Notes: generated from the letters alone by a model not told the origin. A stretch of DNA of 64,000 nucleotides from Kitagawia praeruptora (GCA_037693485.1 CM075346.1:131223001-131287000); one strand, 5' to 3'. Shown: positions 33,001 through 43,241, numbered from the stretch's first letter. Translations and numbers: made by a program.

Positions 33001-33729
33001 GCTACAGTTCCAATGGATTTTACTGATAGCAGAGCTTTATCTGGTAAAGTTGGATACAACAAAGAAGGCATAGGCTCACACAGAGACAAAAGACAATATG
33101 TTGGTCCTAGAGATCCTTCTTCACTGTCTGTTCCAGGTCGTGGTGTCACTCAAGAGAGTTTAGACAGACTGGAGTCAGTACAGCTTGTATATCAGAAGAG
33201 TTTAGAGAAGGATTTCCTGCTATATTTCATGGCTGATGGAACAGTGTTTAAAGTTTCTGAAAAGGATATTGAATTAAAATATGGGGAAGAACTTGAATAT
33301 GTCCTGTATATTTTCAGAGTGAGAAATCAAAGAGCTCAGTCAGTTGGAAATGTGCTCAGACAAAGGATGATTCAGAACCTTGCAAGAAGACAAATGAAGA
33401 TCAACAGTAAGTATGTTCCTAAGTACAGAGATTGGAATGGAAATCTGATAGAAATGGAGAAGGGGACTACAAAGCTGAAGACTGATCTTGGAATCATTGT
33501 TCTGGATTTTAATGTAAAATCTGAGGAAGTGAAATACATCAGACTGGGAAATGAGATGAGAAGAAACAAAATCTACGATCTTAGAGCTGCTATCTATCAA
33601 ACTGATGAGAATGATCCTCAGTTGAGAGAAATCAAGGAAGCTATGCAGATAGAGCTTGAAAATGCTGAGAGAAGATTGCTTATAGACTATCTCAGAACAA
33701 TGCCTGATCTTCAAGAGATTAGAAATTAA
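30077..33729 (+). pseudogene. ORF3 (env-position ORF) of element B, nearly intact
   Basis: The start MATKAFDAAG is at 30077. A length change in the T run at about 30110 shifts the frame. It is then open to a single TAA at 30976-30978 and again from there to 33729, about 1200 codons in all. The N-terminal core LRKEWSFFFDCITRAF...IGHALLYGGNFDFGRLVLMNM matches the ORF3s of A, C and D. The centre has basic KKRR and an acidic SESDDE stretch, then imperfect repeats of EIPAEVEMPAED at about 31320-31470. Further on are a coiled-coil-like segment (DTLFARLGKVEENQATLLAKV) and a conserved C-terminal block (VGPRDPSSLSVPGRG to the end). I see no membrane segment. The function is unknown. Confidence 0.82.
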
Positions 33730-33870
33730 AGTCTGTAAGAATTTTCTTATTTTCTGTAGAAATTGTTAAGTAATAGCTTAAACTCTGTTTGTATGTTAAA
33801 CACTGTAAACTTTGTATTTGTTTTGACATCATCATTTACTGTAAAACTTGTACATTTTTGCTAATGGACA

Positions 33871-33883
33871 AGTTGGGGGAGAT
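33871..33883 (+). promoter_or_regulatory. Polypurine tract of element B
   Basis: AGTTGGGGGAGAT sits directly before the 3' LTR. Confidence 0.85.
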
Positions 33884-34400
33884 TGTTAGAAATGATTGAT
33901 GAAAACAGTGTTTGGAAGCTAAAGTGACAAAACAGAGTTTAGCTGGAAGCAGTCAGAGTTTAGTTAAACACTGACTGGAAACGCAACAGAGGTTGTTTAA
34001 ACTCTGTAGCGGTATTGTCTGAAGAGTCAACAGTGTTTGAAGATTGATTCAAGATAAATATGGAAGCAATATCTTTGAAGATTGGAAAGCTGTCAAAGAG
34101 ATTGAGTTGACTTGGAAGACTGGAGCAATCGTGATTGATATCAATTGTATAGCTTGATTATAGGAGAATCAGTTACTGATTGTACGAAGCTGTATGTTCT
34201 ATAAATACAGTTAGGTTAACCCTAGAAGGGTAATCGAACATTGAGAAATTCATTGATTGTAACCTAAGCAACTCTCTGTGATATTTTACATCACTGAGAG
34301 AGGAATTGTTAATTCCAAACAGTTTTTAAGTATTAAACAGTGTGTTCTTGTTAAGTTACTCATACAGTATTTGATTAACTATTGTGTATTCGACCTAACA
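33884..34400 (+). mobile_element. 3' LTR of element B
   Basis: It matches the 5' LTR at all but about five positions and is followed by the ATTCT target duplication. TATAAATA is at 34200-34207. Confidence 0.95.
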
Positions 34401-35990
34401 ATTCTCTCTGCCTTCAATAACTCTCCTTTGATCAATAGAATCAGTAGATTCCATATTGCTGCTAGTTACTGATCTTTCCTCAGTAGACTCTAAAAGATCA
34501 GTTCCTGATGGAGTAGACTCTGAATAACTAATCTGTTCCTTATGATCACTGTGTTCTCTTTGATTTATTTGGTCCCCCTCAACAGTAGCATTCCTTTGAG
34601 AAGCAATAGAAATTTCTTCTGGAGAACCTTCATCATCACTGAAGAGTATCTCAGAATTCTTCAGATTTTCAAATTCCAATTTGTCATGGCTTTCACCAGT
34701 TTGCAGAATTCCAAATTTCTTATCATCAAATGCAACATGAATTGATTCCATAACAATGTGAGTTCTGAGATTATAAACTTTGAAGGCCTTAGATGCTGAA
34801 TATCCTAGAAAAATTGCTTCATCCGATTTGGCTTCAAATTTTCCAAGTTGTTCTGGATGAACTTTTAGGACATAGCATTTGCATCCAAAGATGTGAAAAT
34901 ATTTCACACTTGGTTTCTTTCCTTTGATCATCTCATAGGGAGTTTTTCCATGACTATTTACCAAGGTACAGTTTTGAGTGAAACATGCAGTGTTAATAGC
35001 TTCTGCCCAAAAGTAGGTTGGAAGTTTTGCATCTGCAAGCATGGTTCTTGCTGCCTCTATGAGAGTCCTGTTCTTTCTTTCCACTACACCATTTTGCTGA
35101 GGTGTACCAGGTGCAGAAAACTGTTGAGTGATTCCATTGTCTGCACAAAACCCCTTCATTGTAGAATTCTTGAATTTTATACCATTGTCACTCCTAAGTA
35201 CTTTGACTTTATACTCAGAGTTATTCTGAATATTCTTGACAAGTTCAATGATTTACTGAGGAGCTTCATCCTTCTTGTGTAGAAAGAACACCCATGTGAA
35301 CCTTGTGAAATCATCCACTATTACTAGAGCAAATCTTTTCTTGCTAATAGACATAATGTTTACTGGACCAAACAGATCAAGATGTAGCATGTGAAATGGT
35401 TCAGTAATTGAATTTTCAGTCTTGCTCTTGAAAGTGGTTCTTCTTTGCTTTCCAAGCTGACATGCATCACAAAGTCCATCTTGCACATAATTTGCCTGAG
35501 GTAGGCCTCTCACCAGATTGTGCTTAAGTTGATTAAGCTTCTTGAAATTAAGATGTGAGAGCTTCTTGTGCCAATTCTAGCTTTCATTACTTGTTGCTTT
35601 GCTGTAGAGACATCTAACAATTCCTTTTGATGTATCACTTAAGCTGGCTTCATATATGTTACCATGTCTTTGACCAGTTAGAACAATGTCTCCATTCTGC
35701 ATATTCAAGATTTTGCATCCTTCTTTGTCAAAGATTGATTTGTAACCTTTATCACCCAGTTGACTTATGCTTAAAAGAGTATGTTTCAAGCCTTCAACCA
35801 GTGCTACATTTTCTATGATGACATTCCCCAAAACAATTGAGCCATATCCCAGAGTTTCTCCTTTATTTCCATCTCCAAAATATATTATTGGGCCAGCTTT
35901 CCTCTCAAACTTTATAAGCAGGGACTTCTTTCCAGTCATATGTCCAGAGCATCCATTGTCCAAGATAATTGAATGCTTCTTTCCTGTGCC
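34401..35990 (-). pseudogene. pol of element A, 5' part (protease and integrase)
   Basis: On the minus strand, pol follows gag without a break at 35991/35990. The protease motif reads ILDNGCSGHMTG, so the usual DSG is changed to DNG. The integrase zinc segment and DDE core match element C. Stops occur near 35577 (a tryptophan codon changed to TAG) and 35255 (a glutamine codon changed to TAA), and there is a 3-bp deletion near 35526. The serine-rich linker ends at the element B insertion (34401), and the frame resumes at 10893. Confidence 0.9.
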
Positions 35991-37205
35991 CTTAACTGAG
36001 GATGGAGAAGGTTTCTTTGGAGATCCAGGTTTGTCTGAAACATTTGCCATCAGTGCAATGTTGTCATAATCCAATTCATCTTCAGAATCACTGGAATCAG
36101 CCCAATCCTTCTGTGTGACCATAAGTGCATTACCCATTCCTGATTTCCTAGGCTTCTTACACTCATTAGCAAAGTGTCCAAGCTCTCTGCAATTAAAGCA
36201 CTTGATCTTGGCCTTATCAAGCTTGACAATTGTACCTTTGCCTTTGTCACTCTTCTTCTCCTCCTTCTTTTGAAAAGGTCCTTTGCTAAATCTTCTCCTG
36301 TTGAATCTACCTTTCTTGAAAGCTTTAGCAAACATAGCAAAGAGTTCCTGCATCTCTGATTCAGAATCACCGTTATCAGAGTCTATATCAGTAGTCTCTA
36401 ACTCAGAACTTTCTTTGCTTTTCTTCTTCCTTGAGTTCTTTACAGCAATCTATTCATGCTGTTCTTTAGGAAGCTTCTTTAATTCAGATTGAGCAGTAAG
36501 TGCAACAGTCTTCATCTTTCCTTCACTCCTGCTCTTCTTCTGTTGCTTGTCAAGTTCATAAGCTCTCAATTTTCCATATACTGCCTCTAATGATATCTCA
36601 TCCAGATCATTAGCTTCCTCAATCGCAGATATCTTCTCATTGTAGAAATCAGGCAAAGCTTTCATGAACTTTGTATTCATATCCTCCAAGTCATAATATT
36701 TACCATGCATGGCCATCTCATTGATGAGTTTTGTAAACCTATCAAAGGTATCAGTAAGTGACTCACCAGACTTGGATTCAAAGTACTCATACTGTTGTAT
36801 AAGTAATGTCCTCATATTCTTCCTGACAGGCTTAGTTCCTTCACAGTGAACCTTAAGATTGTCCCATATATCCTTAGCAGTTTTACAAGAGAGAACATAT
36901 TTAGTGAGAACAGAATCAAGATTGTTGAATAATATGTTTCTCACTTTAGCATCTTTAAGAACATTCTCCTTGTCCTTATCTGACCATTCAGATTTTGGCT
37001 TTTCTGCTGTATGTTCTGGAACAACCACACCATCAACAGTTGCTTGTCCAACGACCTTTGTTGGAACAAAAGATCCATCTCTGATTCTGTCAAGATAATC
37101 AAGATTTGTTGCTTCCAGATGATGCAACATCTTTACTTCCCATAGAGTATATTCGTTTCTCTTGAGCATAGGAATCTTAGTATTCCCATCCTAGTAACCA
37201 GACAT
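35991..37205 (-). pseudogene. gag of element A, fused directly to pol (intron absent)
   Basis: The ATG at 37205 is followed by a TAG at codon 5, where element C has lysine. Another TAG near 36450 breaks the middle. The Gag domain and first zinc knuckle (CFNCRELGHFANEC) are present. At PSSVK the frame passes straight into GTGKKHS of pol with no intervening sequence, exactly where element C has a 1094-nt GT-AG interval. The second and third knuckles are therefore absent. The simplest explanation is that A's parent RNA was spliced before reverse transcription. Confidence 0.9.
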
Positions 37206-37240
37206 GATTGCAGATCTTTATGATTATTCGAAATCAACCT

Positions 37241-37252
37241 GCTCTAATACCA
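37241..37252 (-). promoter_or_regulatory. Primer-binding site of element A (one mismatch)
   Basis: TGGTATTAGAGC on the minus strand, with a T where the iMet site has C. Confidence 0.8.
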
Positions 37253-37254
37253 AT

Positions 37255-37960
37255 TGTTAACTCGAATAACTTGTAGAAGGGGGGGTTGAATACAAGTTAT
37301 TTAATCGTGTCTAATTTTTGCTTGATTATATGAACAAGAATAAACGAATGAATCAAACTCTGTTTGTATTAATAAGATCAAATACAAACTCTACCAAAGG
37401 TGTACAAATACCTTTTATAGCTGTTGACAAAATAAATTTCTCTCTGTTTGCACTCTCGTATACTTACGATTACAAACCTCACGAACTTAACACTTTTTAC
37501 AATGATATAGAGAGGGTATTTATAATGCTACCTATCAACTAATAACAGAAAGATAATCTATACATGACAATGTTCTGCCGTCCAGTTGATAGTTTCCATT
37601 AATAGAAAATTCTTCTCTTCATAATATCTTCTTGCTTGTTCCTCAAACAAAGATCCTGTTTTATAGCACTTGTCAGTTTCTGTAGCATCCATAATGACAT
37701 CATCAGTAACACGACTGATATCAGGGTTTCATCTTGCATCAGTATCTGATCACCATCAGTATTAGACCTTCATCAGGATTTGCTCTCTGTTCCTGACATG
37801 TAGTCTCCGATACACTGTTCATTCCTGACTAAACCTTACAGATAGCTGTCTAACACATATTTCCTATACAAAGTGCTTAATCCTTTATAAAATCAGGATA
37901 TACAAGAAGTATAAGTAAAATTCTATTCTTAACATCACAACTCATGAATTATTCCTAACA
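37255..37960 (-). mobile_element. 5' LTR of element A
   Basis: It starts TGTTAACTCG and ends CCTAACA, followed by the TATAA target duplication at 37961. TATAAATAC on the minus strand is at 37524-37516. Confidence 0.95.
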
Positions 37961-38090
37961 TATAATTACCTCAAGTACTTCAAAATTTTCATTTTTTTCT
38001 TAATTGTTATCATTATTTGTTATAATGATAAGTATCTCTTCAAAAAAAAACGTTATACTTAGAAAAGTAATTCTCCAAAAAATAAAATAA

Positions 38091-39027
38091 GGGATATTCC
38101 ATTTGGTACCATTGTACTTTTGGCTTTTCTAAATGGTACCACTCAAGGTTTTTGGCTTCTAAATGACACACCTAAACTTTTGACTTCAACCCTCCATAGA
38201 ACTCCGTTTTAAAAACGTTATACAAACGTTATTAATTTAAACTTTCACTCAAAAAAAAATAGAAAACAGAACAATCAAATCTTTTATCTCCTCTTTACCT
38301 TTCTCCTCCACCCTCCTCCACCAGTTGGTGTCTCCTCCCTCACCCTTCATTCTCCGACCAACAACAGTACCGTGCTTCCCCGCCTTCCACCGCAACTCCG
38401 CCTTATTCAACACAGCCTTCCTTCTCATCTCCTCCATTCCACCTCCCACCTTCAACCTATTTCTCACAACAACTCCGACCTCCCATTTACAACAAACCAC
38501 TGCTGCAACAAAACCCACCCACCACTCCTCTACCTCGCAATCAACTCGCCTCCACCCCATTTCGTTCTCCGATCAACTCCACCACCAACTCACCAATTCC
38601 ATTCTCCTCTCCATTTTCCCATCACCCACCTCCCCTCAATAGCCTCCTTCTTCACTCCTACCGGCCCACCTCAACAACCCCCCTTTTTCTCCTCTTCTCT
38701 CAACCACACCATCTCCGCCCACCTCTAATTCAACACCACCACCCATTCAAACAACCCAATAGCTTTTTACTTTTTTTCTCCTCTTCTCTTTTTTTCTTTT
38801 TTTCTATTTAAACTGATTCTTTTTATTATGTTTTTCTTATTTTGTTTATATATTTCCTTTTTTTAACGCATATAAATAAGAACTTAACGGTAAGATTAAC
38901 TTTTATTTAACGGAGTGTTATTGGAAGGTTGAAATCAAAAATTTAGGTGTACCATTTGGAAGCCAAAAATATTGAGTGGTACCATTTGGAAAAGCCAAAA
39001 GTACAATGGTATCAAATAGAATAACCC
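38091..39027. mobile_element. Mutator-like element, possible Pack-MULE (copy 1)
   Basis: It is flanked by a 9-bp duplication ATAAAATAA (38082-38090 and 39028-39036). Long inverted ends begin GGGATATTCCATTTGGTACC and pair over more than 100 bp. Nine-base duplications and long TIRs are Mutator traits. The interior (about 38270-38760) is CT-rich and unlike the AT-rich ends, as expected for a captured gene fragment. It has overlapping proline/serine-rich ORFs on the plus strand that I do not trust as genes. There is no transposase. Confidence 0.75.
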
Positions 39028-39280
39028 ATAAAATAATCATGTAAAAAGTTTTTCTTTTTTGCCATTTTTATTGTTATCTATAAGATATGCTATGTATCTG
39101 CTGAGATATCATAGTTATACTTTTTATTTTATATTTTTATACAAAGTATTTTGTAAACACATTCTTATCATATTCGTTCAATTATGCACTATAATGTAAT
39201 TTTTGAGTGTGATCAAACTACTAATGCATTGGTTGAGGTAGAGTATGATCCTCTAGCATTATTATGTATTTAGCATGGTT

Positions 39281-39868
39281 TGTAAGCGAACTGAGTCGAG
39301 TCGAGTTTTTGCTTATTGAGTTCGAGTTCATGTTTTTCTTAATGAGTTGAGTCAAACTCGATTACTTTATCGATCAATTTTTGTTATTCGAACTCGAGTT
39401 CGTTAACAAATGAGTCAAGTTGTTCATGAACATTTCTATTCGATTCGAACCAATTTGAGTTCGATTTTGCCAATAGAATTTTTTTTTTACCTTTAATACT
39501 TTTTTTCATTATTTAGTGCATTTTCATGTTTAATTTTATGGATGATGAGAGATTAGATGATTAATAGTTGATTTATGATCTACATGTTATTATACATTTA
39601 TATTAATGTATTGTAATATATTAATTATGTAAATTAAATAACATTTTATTTATGTACATACCTTATTGAGTCGATTTTAATGAGTCGATGGAGTCGAGTT
39701 CGAGTCATTAATCTCGAGTCGAGTTCGAATCGAACCCTCATACAACTCGGATCGACTAGATAATCTTATCGAACATAATTTTTTGTTCGAAGTCGAGCTC
39801 GATTTCTTTTCGAGTCGAGTTTAATGAATCAAGTCGAGTTTGATGAATAACTCGGTTCATTTACAATA
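39281..39868. repeat. TCGAG/ACTCGA-rich non-autonomous element (copy 1)
   Basis: Dense repeats of GAGTCGAG, TTCGAGTT and ACTCGA lie on both sides of an AT-rich centre (about 39490-39660). The ends TTTGTAAGCGAACTGAG and, inverted, TTGTAAATGAACCGAG are similar. This resembles hAT-type foldback elements with subterminal repeats. The target duplication could not be fixed. Confidence 0.55.
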
Positions 39869-41351
39869 TGTTTAGCCGTATCTCTCAAATTTGCATTGTG
39901 AAGATTTGTCGCAATCTCCCTGGTTCGAGTAATATGATGTGTACAATACACTTTACTTACTCGGGTGTTTTTATCATATTTGATGAAATTGATCTTTTAA
40001 ATTTTTTGTTTCGAGGCAAAAGCAGCAACATAGTTATTCTATAGGACCTCTTCACTATAGAAGTTAAATTGAGACTTAAATATATGAAATTAGAAAAAAG
40101 TAATATAAAAATCCACATGAAAGATTCAAAGAAAACTATACAAAAATTTATTTATTTTATTACGATAAGTCTTATATATACATATTTAGGTTTTACATGC
40201 AATCTCTATTAAAACAATTGCTCATGTACAAATATAAAGTGTATCTCATTTGCAAAACTATAGCATTTCTCATTTGCAAAGTAGAACTAGGAAGAACCAC
40301 ATGACCTTAGAATGACTTGAACAATATAGAAATAAGCCAACGTAATCGGATACTCAGCACTTCTAGTTGGAGTTAGCACCTGGTGATAAATTACCCTCCT
40401 CTACTTCCAACTTCACTATTTTTCATGAACAGTTTTATGATTAAAACCCGAATTTTGGGTCTCAGGTCAGAAGTTTTATTAGGATTAAACTAACGTGAAA
40501 ATATACAAATACAAGATATAATGTTTTAGTAATAGCCCCAACATTATTCGATCCACAACAAAAATTAAAGCTTTTGATGTAGTCGACAAAAAAAGAAAAA
40601 TATTTGCTAATCTTTAGTGTGTGTGTGTGTGTTTCAGATTGGACTGTCACAAACTTCTACCCCTTATTTAAACTTAAATAACTGAATTATATAATTTCCC
40701 AGAAAGAGAAAAGATCATTTACCATTTTTAAGTCTTTCTTTTTAGCCTTTGAGGAGCCTCTTCAATGAAGCGTTTCATTAAGAGAAGGATGAAGAGACCG
40801 CAATCATCCTCATCTTTTTGTTGAGGAATCTAGCAAATGGGCGATTACACTCTAACTCACCAGTTGCACTGCAACAGATATCTGATGCGAAATCGCGAAA
40901 CCATATGAGAATGAAGATCAAAGCGTCAGATGCAAAAATTTAGGAAACATACTGCTTTATTATAATTACACCATTGCACAACTGATAACTGAAACACTGA
41001 ATAATTATATAAATTTTACCTTTATGTTGTTCTAGACAATCTTGGGAAGCACATTATTTTAAAAGATATAAACTTTTGACCATTCTTGGGAAGCACATTC
41101 TCTTAAAGAATTCGAGTGCAAACATATACACATATACTCCAATGAAATTCAAAATATTGTTAAAATGATAACAAGGACAAACAAAGCAAATTACTAAAAT
41201 AATTTAAACAAATCATCGATATTTCAAAGTGATTTATGACAATTATAATTTGATGATTTTCTTTTGTTTTAACTTTTTTCATTTTAATTCTAAATCTCAT
41301 TTAAGATATATCATATTTTTACCAACTCTATCGTAAGTTAAATAACCATAC
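39869..41351. other. Unassigned part of the duplication, copy 1
   Basis: This is AT-rich sequence with a short GT microsatellite (about 40617-40632). Copy 2 has short open stretches on the plus strand (49872-50069 and about 50821-50950) that are disrupted by small indels here. They could be remnants of exons, but I recognise no family. Confidence 0.4.
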
Positions 41352-41439
41352 CTGCAAATAGTTTAACCTCAATTCTGTTCCTTTTCCTCCGCTGACCAAT
41401 CCATCATGATGTACCAAGAATAACCCCTCATAGTATTTG
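41352..41439 (-). CDS. Two-exon gene fragment, exon 2 (copy 1)
   Basis: It is bounded by TTTGTTTTATAG| and |GTATGG on the minus strand. With exon 1 it gives 29 further codons (KYYEGLFLVHHDGLVSGG...LNYLQ) and ends in phase 0. No later exon was found with confidence. The product is not recognised. Confidence 0.45.
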
Positions 41440-41578
41440 CTATAAAACAAATTCAAAAAATTATAAAACAAATAATTACTATAAAAAAATCATACAATTA
41501 CAAACAAAAATGAAAACTGTGAATATGATTTTATGGTATAAATATGTGCCCACTTATACATACAAATTAATATTGTAC

Positions 41579-41646
41579 CTCAGATCAATTAATTTCTCAT
41601 CATCAGATTCATCATCTTCTTCTTCATCTCCACAGAAGTTCACCAT
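41579..41646 (-). CDS. Two-exon gene fragment, exon 1 (copy 1)
   Basis: The ATG at 41646 opens MVNFCGDEEEDDESDDEK, and the exon ends CTGAG|GTACAA, a good donor. The intron (41440-41578) is T-rich and short, as in plants. The split codon AG|C joins the exons in frame. Copy 2 conserves both exons and splice sites with one amino-acid change (E to D in exon 2). Upstream at 41925-42021 lie three heat-shock-element-like palindromes. It is probably a fragment of a host gene rather than a transposon gene. Confidence 0.45.
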
Positions 41647-41924
41647 CTTATTTTATCCAGATGGATGTAATAGAGCGTGACACCAAGTTGGGATATATTG
41701 TCTATACAAATGATTTAGATAACAAAAGGGGATTGAATGATAAATTTAATATGTTATGATATGTCTATTCTAAATAAAAATTTTCAGTTGTAACAAGATA
41801 CTCAATGAAAGGTGAGTGATAAACAAAAAAGATATGAGTGATAAACAGAAAAGATGGTGGCTAAATAGGCTATAATATTATTGTATATATATTGGGATGT
41901 GAATTCTATATGGTCCGTATTATC

Positions 41925-42021
41925 CTAGAAGTTTCTAGATGATGTGAATTTTAAATGGTTTATATTATCCTAGAAGTTTCTAGATGTGTATTATACATAT
42001 ATATATTCTAGAAGTTTCTAG
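41925..42021. promoter_or_regulatory. Three CTAGAAGTTTCTAG palindromes (HSE-like), copy 1
   Basis: Identical 14-bp palindromes lie at 41925-41938, 41970-41983 and 42008-42021. GAAnnTTC is the core of heat shock elements. They are about 280-375 bp upstream of the minus-strand ATG at 41646. Heat response is inferred. Confidence 0.55.
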
Positions 42022-42384
42022 ATGTGTGTTATACATATATATTATTAATGTTAACTTTTAAAATCTCTATAGAGATGTTACTCACAAATATCTTATGAAT
42101 GTAATCTATAATAAATTAACTAAAAATAAATGAATACTTTTTTTTAAGCCAACTAAGAATGACGTGTAAAGATAAACAATAAATAAGACAATTTAGCTGA
42201 TAATGAAGTGGAAAGATAAACAATACCTAAAATGGAAATTTATTTATCTAAAATATTAAATTTTCACAAAATATGATAAAAAGTTTGAACCATGCATTCT
42301 TTTTCACAAGCATTCTTATTAGATTAATTAATTTTATAAATTTATAATATAGAATTGGGTAGTAAATTTATCCATGTTTGATTT

Positions 42385-43241
42385 TTTTTTTGATAAACAA
42401 AGGAATTTTATAAACTTGCATCAACTCAAATCACAGCCAGCACAAACCACTACAATATGAATGGAAACAAATAAACGATCTAAACACATAGTCGCTTATG
42501 TTTTGAGACTGTTTAACACCATGAATTTCGAAATTCTTTGAATTAAAAAAAATTAAAATGGCTTTCCGATCAATCAATCCTACCCAACACCTGTAGTCCA
42601 ATCTTCAGAAACACCCCCGCTATCTACATGCCGAAAATCAGCTATAGACATTCCGAAAGTGAAATATCTCATAAGATGAACAAATTTTAGTTATGAAAAG
42701 TACGTAAGCTCTTGCAATATTCGACACCAGCCCAAATCCAATGCACGAATTACAAATCTCCCACAAAATCACATGAATCATTTTCAAAGTAGCCACGAAC
42801 AAAACACATACATACATCAAAAAAATATACCATAACATCCCAATAAAAAGGGTAACACACGCCAAAAGGTGAGACTAACGCCAAAAGGCGAGACTAAAAC
42901 CAAAAATTCAAAGATCTTGGAATGAAATCAAATTTTGGTATGATGTTAAGGAGGAGAATTTGAATCTAATGATATTTTATATTTGCGGAGTCGGACTCAA
43001 AACCAATACAGATCTGAGAAATAAATTCTATATATTTGATTTTGGTTCGATTTTTATTAAAAAAGACTGGAACAAAAACAAAAGAGGGGAGATTAGATGA
43101 TTGGGAGGAGAATTGAAGGATGGATTGACCGGAAACGAAGCTGTGTTGAAGAAAAGGGGCGGTGGCTATGGTGATGGAGAGTAGACTCTCATGCGGAGAA
43201 AAACCATTGGAACTTGATTCCTTAATTGTTTCTTCAATCTC
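42385..43241 (-). mobile_element. Non-LTR retroposon with 16-bp target duplication
   Basis: It has a T run at its left end, meaning a poly(A) tail on the minus strand after TTTGTTTATC. It is flanked by the direct repeat TATCCATGTTTGATTT (42369-42384 and 43242-43257). It is 857 bp with no reverse transcriptase, so it is a truncated LINE, a long SINE or a retrocopied RNA. The ORF at 42638-42865 within it is hydrophobic and unrecognised. The same retroposon starts in copy 2 at 52355 but is cut off at 52944. Confidence 0.7.

Larger units (their letters stand above)
10894..34400 (+). mobile_element. Element B: diverged Sirevirus-type Ty1/copia retrotransposon in pol of A, split by element C
   Basis: The two 517-bp LTRs differ at about five sites, and the target duplication is ATTCT (10889-10893 and 34401-34405). 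It lies on the plus strand within element A's pol. The order is LTR, iMet primer site, gag, pol, 2-kb spacer, ORF3, polypurine tract, LTR. Without element C it is about 12.5 kb. Its proteins are clearly related to those of A and C but diverged, and the LTRs share no obvious sequence beyond the termini. Gag-pol carries two single-base frameshifts and an RT active-site change; ORF3 carries one frameshift and one stop. The octamer AAACTCTG occurs about 30 times along it. Confidence 0.96.
2728..37960 (-). mobile_element. Element A: Sirevirus-type Ty1/copia retrotransposon, split by element B
   Basis: This is a complete insertion with related LTRs at both ends and a 5-bp target duplication TATAA (2723-2727 and 37961-37965). 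On the minus strand the order is 5' LTR, iMet-type primer site, gag, pol (protease, integrase, RT, RNase H), a 1.5-kb spacer with an antisense ORF, ORF3 in the env position, polypurine tract and 3' LTR. That order, and the repeated GGGGGAGATAAAG tracts before the 3' LTR, are typical of Sireviruses. Without element B (10894-34400 plus its 5-bp duplication) and the MITE it is about 10.9 kb. The LTRs differ at about 14 sites, making it the oldest of the three nested elements. It carries nonsense changes in gag, pol and ORF3, and it lacks the gag-pol intron found in element C. Confidence 0.95.
37966..42962. repeat. Segmental duplication, copy 1 (about 5 kb)
   Basis: From ATTACCTCAAG to GAGGAGAATTTGA this region matches 46997-52944 in the same orientation, with scattered substitutions and small indels. 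Copy 2 has an extra 1025-bp element at 47867. The left limit here coincides with the target duplication of element A; allowing for that insertion, the match extends about ten bases (CTACATATAA) to the other side of A. On the right, copy 1 continues into the rest of a retroposon that is cut off in copy 2. Confidence 0.9.

Noticed and set aside
38325..38728. Proline/serine-rich ORFs of 105-118 codons (and 47367-47804)
   Set aside because: They arise from the CT-rich interior of a Mutator-like element, in competing frames, with frameshifts between the copies.
39281..39868. hAT element with an 8-bp duplication
   Set aside because: The ends look hAT-like, but I could not find a convincing 8-bp duplication in either copy, so it is listed only as a repeat.
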